A stretch of DNA of 6,821 nt from Erwinia sp. (GCA_003512805.1 DOOK01000374.1:1-6821); one strand, 5' to 3'. Positions 1 through 5,908 are shown, numbered from the stretch's first letter. Translations and numbers: made by a program. The notes: generated by a model from the letters alone, not told the origin.

Positions 1-46
1 CTACGTGGGTGCCCGCCGCGTTATGACGCCGAAAACTATCCGTTAA
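1..46 (+). CDS. mepH: C-terminal end of murein DD-endopeptidase MepH (partial)
   Basis: Only the last 14 codons and the TAA stop (44-46) are inside the window; they read YVGARRVMTPKTIR. From memory this is almost the same as the C-terminus of E. coli MepH (YdhO), a periplasmic NlpC/P60-family cysteine endopeptidase that cuts D-Ala-mDAP crosslinks in peptidoglycan so that new strands can be inserted. The catalytic Cys-His core lies before the window, so it cannot be checked. In E. coli mepH also lies upstream of purR, but sodB and ydhP stand between them; here the next gene is purR. The call rests on a short peptide and a matching neighbourhood, so another NlpC/P60 paralogue remains possible. 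Confidence 0.7.
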   Translation, partial: YVGARRVMTPKTIR

Positions 47-55
47 ACCCTGCCT

Positions 56-83
56 GCCCGGTTCGCTCTCAGGCGAGCCGGGC
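56..83 (+). terminator. Stem-loop downstream of mepH
   Basis: Bases 56-66 and 73-83 form an 11-bp stem with one G-T wobble (62/77) and a six-base loop (TCTCAG). It begins ten bases after the mepH stop, where a 3' end would be expected. No T-run follows (the next bases are CGCTATCC), so it may be a 3' protective hairpin or act with Rho rather than be a classical intrinsic terminator. Confidence 0.45.
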
Positions 84-153
84 CGCTATCCTGAAAGATT
101 TGCGCAAAATATTTGCCTGCTGCTTTAAAAGGCTCGTTTTTTGCGTCTGCACT

Positions 154-162
154 TGTTAGAAT
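154..162 (+). promoter_or_regulatory. Probable purR promoter, extended -10
   Basis: TGTTAGAAT combines an extended TG motif with TAGAAT, five of six matches to TATAAT. No good -35 hexamer lies 16-18 bases upstream, only a T-rich stretch (137-142), which is common for extended -10 promoters. Initiation near 169 would give a leader of about 190 bases and place the PurR operator at 299-314 well inside the transcribed leader. That agrees with E. coli purR, where the autoregulatory operators lie downstream of the start. Predicted only. Confidence 0.45.
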
Positions 163-298
163 CCACGGTTTGTTGCGCAACAGGCTCTTCCGTCGGCATG
201 ACGTCCTTCTCAGGCCTGTTCCGCTACCCTGATTCCCTCCTGATGTAACCATTCCGCAACAAATTATGCGCAACTTATACCAGGATTATCATCATTCC

Positions 299-314
299 AG
301 GCAATCGTTTAACA
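299..314 (+). promoter_or_regulatory. PurR operator in the purR leader (equivalent of O1)
   Basis: AGGCAATCGTTTAACA keeps the core of the PUR box (consensus ACGCAAACGTTTGCGT), including the GCAA half, the central CG into which the PurR hinge helix inserts Leu54, and the TTT. By memory it differs from the E. coli purR O1 site at only about three positions. It lies between the predicted promoter and the start codon, so bound PurR would block elongation or access rather than RNA polymerase binding. This is purR autoregulation as known in E. coli. Confidence 0.7.
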
Positions 315-322
315 AACCGCTT

Positions 323-339
323 TTCAGTCACTTACTGAA
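323..339 (+). other. Small hairpin in the purR leader
   Basis: TTCAGT and ACTGAA form a perfect 6-bp stem with a five-base loop (CACTT), ending six bases before the Shine-Dalgarno AGGAG at 346-350. It may help keep the ribosome-binding site open or may be a chance hairpin. No regulator is implied by the sequence. Confidence 0.3.
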
Positions 340-359
340 CAGCGCAGGAGTCTTTTTCC

Positions 360-1385
360 ATGGCAACTATAAAAGATGTGGCCAAACGCGCCGGTGTTTC
401 CACCACTACGGTGTCCCACGTCATTAATAAAACCCGCTTCGTCGCCGAAGAGACGCGGGAAGCCGTCTGGGCAGCGATCAAAGCGCTGCATTATTCGCCC
501 AGCGCCGTGGCCCGCAGCCTGAAGGTCAATAATACCAAAACCATTGGCCTGCTCGCGACGTCCAGCGAAGCGCCCTATTTCGCCGAAATTATTGAGGCGG
601 TTGAACACAGCTGTTTTGCCAAAGGCTATACGCTGATTTTGGGCAACGCGCATAACGAGCTGCAAAAGCAGCAGGCCTATCTGTCGATGATGGCGCAAAA
701 GCGTGTCGACGGTCTGCTGGTTATGTGCGCCGAATACCCGGATGAGCTGATCAAAATGTTGGAAGACCACCGTAACATCCCCATGGTCGTTATGGACTGG
801 GGCGAGTCGCGCGGCGATTTTACCGACACCATTCTCGATAACGCTTTTGAAGGCGGTTATCTGGCGGGACGCTATCTTATCGATCGCGGTCATCGTGATA
901 TTGGTGTGATCCCGGGCCATATGGAGCGCAATACCGGCGGCGGCCGTCATGCCGGGTTCCTGAAGGCGCTGACGGAAGCGGGGATCACGCTGCGCGAAGA
1001 GTGGCTGGTTCAGGGCGATTTCGAGCCGGAGTCAGGCTATCGCGCTATGCAGCAGCTGCTGGCACAAAAACAGCGTCCTACCGCGGTGTTCTGTGGCGGT
1101 GATGTAATGGCGATGGGCGCTATTTGCGCAGCGGATGAAATGGGCCTGCGCGTGCCGCAGGATATTTCAGTGATCGGGTATGATAACGTGCGCAACTCGC
1201 GCTATTTTACGCCTGCGCTGACGACCGTCCACCAGCCAAAAGAGCGCCTGGGTGCCACAGCGTTCAATATGCTGCTCGATCGCATTACCAGCAAACGCGA
1301 GGAGCCGCAGACGATTGAAGTGCATCCGACGCTGATTGAGCGCCGTTCCGTAGCGGACGGCCCCTTCCTCGACTATCGTCGTTAA
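360..1385 (+). CDS. purR: Purine repressor PurR (LacI family)
   Basis: This LacI-family repressor binds PUR boxes when loaded with hypoxanthine or guanine and shuts down purine synthesis genes. The 341 residues equal the E. coli length. Residues 4-23 form the helix-turn-helix, and the hinge helix around 48-56 keeps Leu54, which pries open the central CG of the operator. The corepressor pocket residues known from E. coli PurR are all present: Tyr73, Phe74, Arg190, Thr192, Phe221 and Asp275. The C-terminal domain is a periplasmic-binding-protein-like fold used for dimerisation. The ATG has AGGAG nine bases upstream, and the protein begins [10 protein letters not shown] as in E. coli. Residue 12 is Gly, where E. 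coli has Asn; Gly is the usual residue in LacI relatives, and the change alters the intragenic operator. purR stands alone and ends at a strong terminator facing punR. Confidence 0.97.
   Translation: MATIKDVAKRAGVSTTTVSHVINKTRFVAEETREAVWAAIKALHYSPSAVARSLKVNNTKTIGLLATSSEAPYFAEIIEAVEHSCFAKGYTLILGNAHNELQKQQAYLSMMAQKRVDGLLVMCAEYPDELIKMLEDHRNIPMVVMDWGESRGDFTDTILDNAFEGGYLAGRYLIDRGHRDIGVIPGHMERNTGGGRHAGFLKALTEAGITLREEWLVQGDFEPESGYRAMQQLLAQKQRPTAVFCGGDVMAMGAICAADEMGLRVPQDISVIGYDNVRNSRYFTPALTTVHQPKERLGATAFNMLLDRITSKREEPQTIEVHPTLIERRSVADGPFLDYRR
388..403 (+). promoter_or_regulatory. Eroded second PurR operator (O2 position) inside purR
   Basis: In E. coli a second autoregulatory PUR box (O2) lies over codons 10-15 of purR. 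Here the same codons read GCGCCGGTGTTTCCAC. The right half (GTTTCC) survives, but the CAAAC left half and the central CG are lost because codons 11 and 12 are GCC GGT. About 11 of 16 positions match the E. coli site as I recall it. Strong PurR binding is not expected, so this records a site that is probably non-functional. Confidence 0.5.
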
Positions 1386-1389
1386 GCTT

Positions 1390-1416
1390 GCGGGCGGCAG
1401 CCAGCCGCCCGCTTTT
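1390..1416 (+). terminator. Intrinsic terminator of purR in the convergent gap
   Basis: GCGGGCGGC (1390-1398) and GCCGCCCGC (1404-1412) form a perfect 9-bp GC-rich stem with a five-base loop, followed by TTTT (1413-1416). It begins four bases after the purR stop. The T-run overlaps the stop codon of punR on the other strand (1415-1417). For minus-strand transcripts the same hairpin is followed by AAGCTTAA, a poor U-tract, so it probably works mainly for purR and at best weakly for punR. Confidence 0.85.
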
Positions 1417-2323
1417 ACCCCTCCCGCAGCCATTCGCTGTTCAGCGTTTCTGTCTCACCTAAATAATCCAGTAGCCAGAGCAGTGCGGGTGATGCCTGTT
1501 GTTCAGACCAGCTGACGCAACAGGGGCTGTCCGGAAAAGGCGGATCCAACTTTAGTTCACACAGCGACCCATTTTGTAGCAGCGGTTGCGCAAGATGCCC
1601 CGGCACCATCCCCACGCACAGCCCGGCCAGCAGGCAATCAAACGCGCTCTCCCAGTCCGGCGCAACCAGTCGCCGCTGATTATCCAGAGTCCAGGTGGTT
1701 CTTTTCGGCAGCGCACGCGAGGTGTCTTCCAGCACCAGCGAAGGCCATTCGCGGATGGCCTCCTCGCTGACCTTTTCCCTGTGTTGCGCAAGCGGATGAT
1801 CGGCCCTGACCACGCAGCGCCAGTTCAGCATGCCCATGTTGCGGAAAGCGAAACGTCCACCGACCGGGATGGCCTGCGTTGCGCCTATCGCCACATCTAC
1901 CCGACCATCGGCCAGAGCGTCCCATACGCCGTTAAACACCTCGGGCGAGAGATGCAGCTCCATATCCGGAAAGTGCCGGTAAAAATCCACCACCAGCTGG
2001 CGCGTCCTCGCCGTTTTAACGATGCGGTCGACAGCGATATTCAGCTGGCCGCGCCAGCCGTTGGCGACCTGCTGGCACTGACGGCGCGTGGCAAGCATTT
2101 TTTTGATAACACTCCGTCCTTCCTGAATAAACAGCTCGCCTGCTGCCGTCAGCACGACGTCCCGGTGGCGCCGCTCGAATAGCGGCACCGCCAGCCACTC
2201 TTCCAGCTGACGCACGGTATAACTAATGGCGGAGGGGACGCGATGCAGCTCCACGGCGGCGGCAGTAAAGCTGCCCGTTCTGGCCACCGCATCAATCACC
2301 TCAAGTGAGTGTTCTGACCACAT
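1415..2323 (-). CDS. punR: LysR-family activator PunR (YdhB)
   Basis: PunR is a LysR-type regulator which in E. coli activates the divergent purine-nucleoside transporter gene punC. The 302 residues show the usual plan: a winged helix-turn-helix at about 4-63 (GSFTAAAVELHRVPSAISY is the HTH core), a linker helix with the GRSVIKKM segment, then a two-lobed effector domain from about 90 to 295. The N-terminus (MWSEHSLEVIDAVARTGSFT) and the NGWRGQL and FNGVWDAL stretches closely follow E. coli YdhB as I remember it. The E. coli protein has about eight more residues after the shared WLRE end. The start ATG (2321-2323) has an AGGCAG sequence upstream as a modest Shine-Dalgarno. It is divergent from punC with a 113-base gap and convergent with purR. 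The effector is not readable from sequence; adenosine or another purine is the reasonable guess. Confidence 0.92.
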   Translation of the reverse strand: MWSEHSLEVIDAVARTGSFTAAAVELHRVPSAISYTVRQLEEWLAVPLFERRHRDVVLTAAGELFIQEGRSVIKKMLATRRQCQQVANGWRGQLNIAVDRIVKTARTRQLVVDFYRHFPDMELHLSPEVFNGVWDALADGRVDVAIGATQAIPVGGRFAFRNMGMLNWRCVVRADHPLAQHREKVSEEAIREWPSLVLEDTSRALPKRTTWTLDNQRRLVAPDWESAFDCLLAGLCVGMVPGHLAQPLLQNGSLCELKLDPPFPDSPCCVSWSEQQASPALLWLLDYLGETETLNSEWLREG

Positions 2324-2333
2324 AATCTGCCTG

Positions 2334-2344
2334 CAAATTTTTTG
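2334..2344. promoter_or_regulatory. Short dyad next to the punR start
   Basis: CAAA and TTTG flank three T bases, forming a small perfect dyad ten bases upstream of the punR start codon. LysR-type regulators often bind a second site near their own promoter, so this could be an autoregulatory half-site. A chance A/T-rich dyad is equally possible. Confidence 0.25.
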
Positions 2345-2352
2345 AACGCAAG

Positions 2353-2368
2353 ACGCAAATATTAGCGT
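2353..2368. promoter_or_regulatory. PUR-box-like palindrome between punR and punC
   Basis: ACGCAAATATTAGCGT is a near-perfect 16-bp palindrome that agrees with the PUR box consensus at 13 of 16 positions. The centre is TA rather than the CG that PurR normally needs. It abuts the -35 of the predicted punC promoter, with its centre near -45, a placement that suits an activator better than a repressor. The ACGCAA half is repeated directly at 2346-2351. It may therefore be the PunR activation site, a PurR site, or both. Confidence 0.5.
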
Positions 2369-2398
2369 TTCACAACCGCTACTGCACTCTTTTACACT
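2369..2398 (+). promoter_or_regulatory. Predicted sigma70 promoter of punC
   Basis: TTCACA (2369-2374, five of six to TTGACA) and TACACT (2393-2398, four of six to TATAAT) are separated by 18 bases. Initiation would be near 2405, giving a short leader of about 32 bases before the punC ATG. The imperfect -10 fits a promoter that needs an activator. Confidence 0.5.
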
Positions 2399-2436
2399 GC
2401 CGTCCGCTATTCACCTGATAAAAAGAGCGAACTCTC

Positions 2437-3624
2437 ATGCCTTCGAAAGGATTTTTACTTTACCTCGCGCTGCTTAGCGTTGCGGGTTTTCTTGCCACCG
2501 ATATGTATCTGCCAGCCTTTACCGCCATGCAGCAGGATTTGCAAACCGAAGCGGGCGTGATCGGCGCCAGTTTGAGTGTGTTCCTGGCAGGTTTTGCCAG
2601 CGCGCAGCTGTTCTGGGGCCCTCTTTCCGATCGCATCGGCCGCAAACCGGTGCTGTTAATGGGGCTGGGGCTGTTCGCCGTCAGCTGTGGAGCCATGTGG
2701 TGGGCGGAATCTACGACCATGCTGCTGACGCTGCGCTTTTTGCAGGCGGTGGGCATTTGTGCCGCCGCTGTCAGCTGGCAGGCGCTAGTGATCGATCGCT
2801 ATTCCGGCGCGCAGGCTAACCGCGTGTTTGCCACGATTATGCCGCTGGTGGCGCTGTCGCCAGCACTGGCCCCGCTGCTGGGTGCATGGTTGCTGAATCA
2901 CTTTGCCTGGCGGTCAATTTTTGTCGCGCTGCTGCTGCTGGCCGTGATCCTGCTGATCGCCACGCTGTTTCTTCCGGCGCCTGCCCCTAAAGCTCATCAG
3001 CAAGAAGCGAAAGTTGGTTTCTTTACCCTGCTGAAGTCGCCTGTCTGGAGCGGTAACGTGCTGATTTATGCGGCCTGCTCCGCCAGCTTTTTCGCCTGGC
3101 TGACCGGTTCGCCGTTCATTCTGGCGGAACTGGGCATGTCCCCGGGTGATATTGGCCTTAGCTATGTGCCGCAGACGCTGGCCTTTCTCGCAGGGGGTTA
3201 CGGCTGCCGTTCACTGCTGAAGCAAACCGAAGGCGCTTCGCTGCTGCCGTGGCTGCTGGCGCTGTATGCGCTCAGCGTGGGGGCTTTTTTCATTGCTGCA
3301 CAGGTAGAGACGCCTTCAACGTGGGCACTGCTGTTGCCGTTTTGTGGGATGGCGCTGGCCAACGGGGCTATCTACCCTATTGTGGTGTCAAACGCGCTGC
3401 TGCCTTTTCCGCAGGCCAGCGGTAAAGCGGCCGCTCTGCAAAATATGCTGCAGCTTGGCCTCTGCTTTGTGGCCAGCATGATTGTTTCCGGCTTTATCGC
3501 CAACCCTCTCGCCACCACGTCGCTGGTGATGCTTAGTACGATTTTCCTGACGCTTATTGGCTACGTTTTGCAACGGGCGAAGGTCGCCAACGCTCCCCTG
3601 ACCCACGCGCAAAGCCGTCGTTAA
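2437..3624 (+). CDS. punC: Purine nucleoside transporter PunC (MFS, Bcr/CflA type)
   Basis: PunC (YdhC) is an inner-membrane major facilitator of the Bcr/CflA drug-antiporter branch; in E. coli it is linked to purine nucleoside transport under PunR control. The 395 residues are close to the E. coli length (about 403) and show twelve likely membrane helices, with a polar central loop at about 181-200. Family marks are the TDMYLPA segment in helix 1 (21-27), MFS motif A at 61-70 ([10 protein letters not shown]), Arg100 in helix 4, the [10 protein letters not shown] segment in helix 5 (142-151) and the [15 protein letters not shown] stretch (215-229). The ATG has AAGAG about nine bases upstream. 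It is transcribed away from punR as a single gene, and no strong intrinsic terminator follows; only a 5-bp hairpin (3642-3655) without a T-run and a larger palindrome (3670-3708) are present. Confidence 0.92.
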   Translation: MPSKGFLLYLALLSVAGFLATDMYLPAFTAMQQDLQTEAGVIGASLSVFLAGFASAQLFWGPLSDRIGRKPVLLMGLGLFAVSCGAMWWAESTTMLLTLRFLQAVGICAAAVSWQALVIDRYSGAQANRVFATIMPLVALSPALAPLLGAWLLNHFAWRSIFVALLLLAVILLIATLFLPAPAPKAHQQEAKVGFFTLLKSPVWSGNVLIYAACSASFFAWLTGSPFILAELGMSPGDIGLSYVPQTLAFLAGGYGCRSLLKQTEGASLLPWLLALYALSVGAFFIAAQVETPSTWALLLPFCGMALANGAIYPIVVSNALLPFPQASGKAAALQNMLQLGLCFVASMIVSGFIANPLATTSLVMLSTIFLTLIGYVLQRAKVANAPLTHAQSRR

Positions 3625-3664
3625 CTGCCTGAATCTATTTAGTTAGCGTCCTAACGATAAGGCG

Positions 3665-3693
3665 TTGAATATTGCCTGAGGTGAGCATATACT
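3665..3693 (+). promoter_or_regulatory. Distal cfa promoter (P1, sigma70 type)
   Basis: TTGAAT (3665-3670) and TATACT (3688-3693, five of six to TATAAT) are separated by 17 bases. Initiation near 3700 is about 220 bases before the cfa ATG. The E. coli cfa gene has a sigma70 promoter about 212 bases upstream of its start, so position and sequence agree. The spacer and -10 lie inside a long palindrome (3670-3708). Confidence 0.6.
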
Positions 3694-3708
3694 CATTTTC
3701 AGGCAATA
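3670..3708. repeat. Long inverted repeat over the distal cfa promoter
   Basis: TATTGCCTGA (3670-3679) and TCAGGCAATA (3699-3708) are perfect 10-base inverted arms. Inside them TGAG (3682-3685) and CTCA (3692-3695) also pair around a CATATA loop. Another copy of TGCCTGA lies at 3626-3632 just after the punC stop. There is no T-run after it on either strand, so it is not a standard terminator. It may act as an operator, a processing hairpin on punC transcripts, or a weak 3' end. Confidence 0.6.
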
Positions 3709-3850
3709 AATAATAACAACTTTGCATCACTTTTGAGTCCTGACAGGGTTGTCCGGGTGTTCTCTTTTGTGGCAAACATCCTCCCACTCTGTAGGTTTCA
3801 GTTCAATCCTCTGTAACGCCGGATATCAGGCGCGCGGTCAAGCGTGCGTG

Positions 3851-3881
3851 TTCTCAAACCCTGTAGAAATTGACTACTCTT
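3851..3881 (+). promoter_or_regulatory. Proximal cfa promoter (P2, sigmaS type)
   Basis: CTACTCTT (3874-3881) resembles the sigmaS -10 consensus CTAYACTT, with TACTCT (3875-3880) as the hexamer. The upstream TTCTCA (3851-3856) is a poor -35, as sigmaS promoters tolerate. Initiation near 3887 would be 33 bases before the ATG, exactly where the E. coli stationary-phase cfa promoter starts as I recall it. This supports induction of cfa in stationary phase. Confidence 0.65.
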
Positions 3882-3910
3882 TTTCTCAGGTTTCAATCAC
3901 GAAGGGTGAT

Positions 3911-3914
3911 GGAG
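3911..3914 (+). promoter_or_regulatory. cfa ribosome-binding site that decides the start
   Basis: GGAG lies five bases before the ATG at 3920. The reading frame is open upstream as far as a TTG at 3749, but that TTG lacks a properly spaced Shine-Dalgarno, and the extra 57 codons resemble no Cfa sequence. The ATG at 3920 gives the standard MSSSCIEEVS N-terminus. Confidence 0.85.
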
Positions 3915-3919
3915 AAGCT

Positions 3920-5068
3920 ATGAGTTCATCGTGTATAGAAGAAGTGAGCCTGGAGGAGAATCAGTGGTATCGAATCACCCAGGAAATGTTGCGCCAGGCC
4001 GATGTTGAAATCAACGGCACCCGCCCCTGGGATATTCAGGTAACCCAGCCCGACTTTTTTAAGCGCGTGATGCAGGAAGGATCGCTGGGTCTGGGCGAAA
4101 GCTACATGGACGGCTGGTGGGAGTGCGAGCGGCTGGATATGTTTTTTCATCGCGTGCTGCTGGCCAAACTGGATCAGCAACTGCCCCATCACTTTAAAGA
4201 TACGCTGCGCATTGCCGCCGCCCGCCTCACTAATCTGCAATCGCGCAAGCGTGCCTGGATTGTCGGCAAGGAGCACTACGACCTCGGCAACGATCTTTTT
4301 ACGCTGATGCTCGATCCTTATATGCAGTATTCCTGCGGCTATTGGAAAGAAGCGGACACGCTGGAGCAGGCTCAGCAAGCTAAATTAAAAATGATTTGCG
4401 AAAAGCTGCAGCTGGAGCCCGGCATGTCGCTGCTGGATATTGGCTGCGGCTGGGGTGGATTAGCGGCCTATGCGGCTCGGTATTACGGCGTTAAAGTATC
4501 GGGCGTCACTATTTCCGCCGAGCAGCAGAAGCTGGCGCAGCAACGCTGTGAAGGACTGGACGTTACCATTCTGCTTCAGGACTACCGCGATCTTGACCAA
4601 CAGTTCGATCGCATCGTATCGGTTGGAATGTTCGAACACGTCGGGCCAAAAAATTACGCCACCTACTTTAACGTGGTCGATCGTAACCTGAAACCGGACG
4701 GCATCTTTTTGCTGCATACCATCGGCGCGAATAAAACGGACGATAATGTCGATCCCTGGATCGATAAATATATCTTCCCCAACGGCTGCCTGCCGTCCGT
4801 ACGGCATATTGCCGAGGCTCAGGAACCGCATTTCGTGATGGAAGACTGGCATAATTTTGGGGCGGATTATGATTTGACGCTGATGGCCTGGCACCAGCGT
4901 TTTTTAACCGCCTGGCCGCAGCTGGCGGACAACTATGGCGAACGCTTTAAGCGCATGTTCAGCTACTATCTCAACGCCTGCGCAGGCGCTTTCCGCGCGC
5001 GTGACATCCAGCTTTGGCAAGTGGTGTTTACCCACGGTAAAGAGGGCGGATTACGCGTGCCGCATTAA
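3920..5068 (+). CDS. cfa: Cyclopropane-fatty-acyl-phospholipid synthase
   Basis: Cfa moves a methylene group from S-adenosylmethionine onto the double bond of unsaturated acyl chains in membrane phospholipids, making cyclopropane fatty acids that help cells survive acid and stationary phase. It is a soluble enzyme acting at the inner-membrane surface. From the ATG at 3920 it has 382 residues, equal to E. coli Cfa. An N-terminal lipid-binding region (about 1-105, with EGSLGLGESYMDGWWE at 53-68) precedes the Rossmann methyltransferase domain. The SAM motif LLDIGCGWGG is at 171-180. Active-site residues known from E. coli are all present: Cys139, Glu239, His266, Ile268 and Tyr317 (bicarbonate and substrate site). 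Expression probably comes from two promoters with a long small-RNA-controlled leader. It is monocistronic, with its own terminator at 5167-5208. Confidence 0.97.
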   Translation: MSSSCIEEVSLEENQWYRITQEMLRQADVEINGTRPWDIQVTQPDFFKRVMQEGSLGLGESYMDGWWECERLDMFFHRVLLAKLDQQLPHHFKDTLRIAAARLTNLQSRKRAWIVGKEHYDLGNDLFTLMLDPYMQYSCGYWKEADTLEQAQQAKLKMICEKLQLEPGMSLLDIGCGWGGLAAYAARYYGVKVSGVTISAEQQKLAQQRCEGLDVTILLQDYRDLDQQFDRIVSVGMFEHVGPKNYATYFNVVDRNLKPDGIFLLHTIGANKTDDNVDPWIDKYIFPNGCLPSVRHIAEAQEPHFVMEDWHNFGADYDLTLMAWHQRFLTAWPQLADNYGERFKRMFSYYLNACAGAFRARDIQLWQVVFTHGKEGGLRVPH

Positions 5069-5166
5069 AACAGGCCGTAGCCACTGCCCCTTCATCAGCC
5101 CGTCCCGCAAAGCAGGCTTGAGAACGGACTCGCCATAACTGTCCAATATGCGCGCGCCTGGCTGCT

Positions 5167-5208
5167 GCAGAGCCACCGTAAAGAAAAGCACCTGGTGGCT
5201 CTGCTTTA
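5167..5208 (+). terminator. Hairpin terminator of cfa
   Basis: GCAGAGCCACC (5167-5177) and GGTGGCTCTGC (5194-5204) form a perfect 11-bp stem with a 16-base A-rich loop, followed by TTTATT. It lies about 100 bases after the cfa stop, between convergent cfa and ribE. On the minus strand no T-run follows the stem, so ribE transcripts are less clearly served by it; the loop reads CTTTTCTTT on that strand, after only weak hairpin potential. Confidence 0.75.
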
Positions 5209-5236
5209 TTACCCTGTCACCCTTCGCGGCCCGGCT

Positions 5237-5896
5237 TCATTCTGTTTCCGACTGAATTTCTGCGGCGGCGGCTGCCAGCAGGGTGGCCTCACGCTGTGCC
5301 AGCACACGTTCGACGGTTTCGACAATCGCCTGGGTGTGCGGATCGATTTCAATATTCACTCTATCCCCCAGCCGCTTGCTGCCCAGCGTGGTTCTTGCCA
5401 GTGTTTCCGGGATCAGGTGCACACAGAATTTGCTTTTGGTCACTTCGCCAATTGTCAGGCTGATGCCGTCAATGCCAACATAGCCCTTATGCAGAATATA
5501 TTTCATCTGCTCGCTATCCTGTGGCTTAAACCATATTTCACGGTTATTTTCAGACGTCAGAATTTTACAGATTTCGGCGGTAGTCATAATATGACCGGAC
5601 ATTAAGTGGCCGCCAATTTCATCGCTGAATTTTGCCGCGCGCTCTACGTTGACTATATCGCCCGGCTTTAAATCGCCCAGGTTAGTAATACGCAAGGTCT
5701 CTTTTACCAGATCAAAACTGACGCGGTTGCCGTCAACCTCCGTTACCGTCAGGCAGCAGCCATTGTGCGAGACGGAAGCACCCAGCGCCAGACCCGGCAG
5801 CATTTCTTCCGGCAGGCGAACAATATGCGTGCGAAAATTCGGTTTCTCTTCAATAGCCAGCACCTCTGCGGTGCCCTGCACAATACCGGTAAACAT
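5237..5896 (-). CDS. ribE: Riboflavin synthase, alpha chain
   Basis: The enzyme joins two molecules of 6,7-dimethyl-8-ribityllumazine to give riboflavin and a pyrimidine that is recycled, the last step of riboflavin synthesis; it acts as a cytosolic trimer. E. coli calls this gene ribC or ribE. The 219 residues hold two similar beta-barrel (lumazine-binding) domains, about 1-97 and 98-195. Family marks are the N-terminal [15 protein letters not shown] at 43-51, GGHLMSGH at 96-103 and GIDGISLT at 141-148. The frame is open 47 codons further upstream, but the ATG at 5894-5896 has GAGG eight bases before it and gives the conserved N-terminus. The C-terminus is an Ala- and Glu-rich tail, slightly longer than in E. 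coli (about 213 residues). It is convergent with cfa and divergent from mdtK, with a 95-base gap too short for an FMN riboswitch. Confidence 0.96.
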   Translation of the reverse strand: MFTGIVQGTAEVLAIEEKPNFRTHIVRLPEEMLPGLALGASVSHNGCCLTVTEVDGNRVSFDLVKETLRITNLGDLKPGDIVNVERAAKFSDEIGGHLMSGHIMTTAEICKILTSENNREIWFKPQDSEQMKYILHKGYVGIDGISLTIGEVTKSKFCVHLIPETLARTTLGSKRLGDRVNIEIDPHTQAIVETVERVLAQREATLLAAAAAEIQSETE

Positions 5897-5904
5897 AATT
5901 ATGA

Positions 5905-5908
5905 CCTC
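5905..5908 (-). promoter_or_regulatory. ribE ribosome-binding site that decides the start
   Basis: On the minus strand GAGG stands eight bases before the ATG at 5896. This fixes the start over the longer open frame that continues to 6037, which would run into mdtK and spoil the conserved MFTGIV N-terminus. Confidence 0.8.

Larger units (their letters stand above)
47..359. other. mepH-purR intergenic region (313 bases), no gene seen
   Basis: I see no convincing gene here. The one sizeable open frame, on the minus strand at 43-273, gives a Cys/Arg/Gly-rich peptide with no family resemblance and no ribosome-binding site that I could find. The stretch holds a stem-loop just after mepH (56-83), TTGCGCAA-centred palindromes (99-108 and 171-182, with a near copy at 266-273), a likely extended -10 promoter for purR (154-162), a PurR operator (299-314), a small leader hairpin (323-339) and the purR Shine-Dalgarno AGGAG (346-350). 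The size and content fit a long regulated purR leader. Confidence 0.6.
3700..3919 (+). promoter_or_regulatory. Long cfa leader with probable small-RNA target region
   Basis: Transcripts from the distal promoter would carry a leader of about 220 bases. In E. coli and Salmonella the long cfa leader is the target of small RNAs such as RydC, which pairs about 99-109 bases before the start codon. The equivalent here is about 3811-3821 (CTGTAACGCCG). A small CGCC/GGCG hairpin (3817-3820 with 3829-3832) involves that segment. The exact RydC pairing cannot be confirmed because this organism's RydC is not in the window. Confidence 0.45.

Noticed and set aside
43..273. 76-codon minus-strand open frame upstream of purR
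   Set aside because: The translation is low-complexity and Cys/Arg-rich, with no recognisable domain or ribosome-binding site. It overlaps the mepH stem-loop and the predicted purR promoter.
324..950. 208-codon minus-strand open frame opposite purR
   Set aside because: It is entirely antisense to a full-length, highly conserved purR; long antisense frames are common opposite such GC-biased coding DNA.
1586..2182. 198-codon plus-strand open frame opposite punR
   Set aside because: It is an antisense shadow of punR with no recognisable domain and no promoter or ribosome-binding site.
3749..3919. 57-codon in-frame N-terminal extension of cfa
   Set aside because: It begins at a TTG without a properly spaced Shine-Dalgarno and covers the leader and proximal promoter. 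Starting at 3920 gives the standard 382-residue Cfa.
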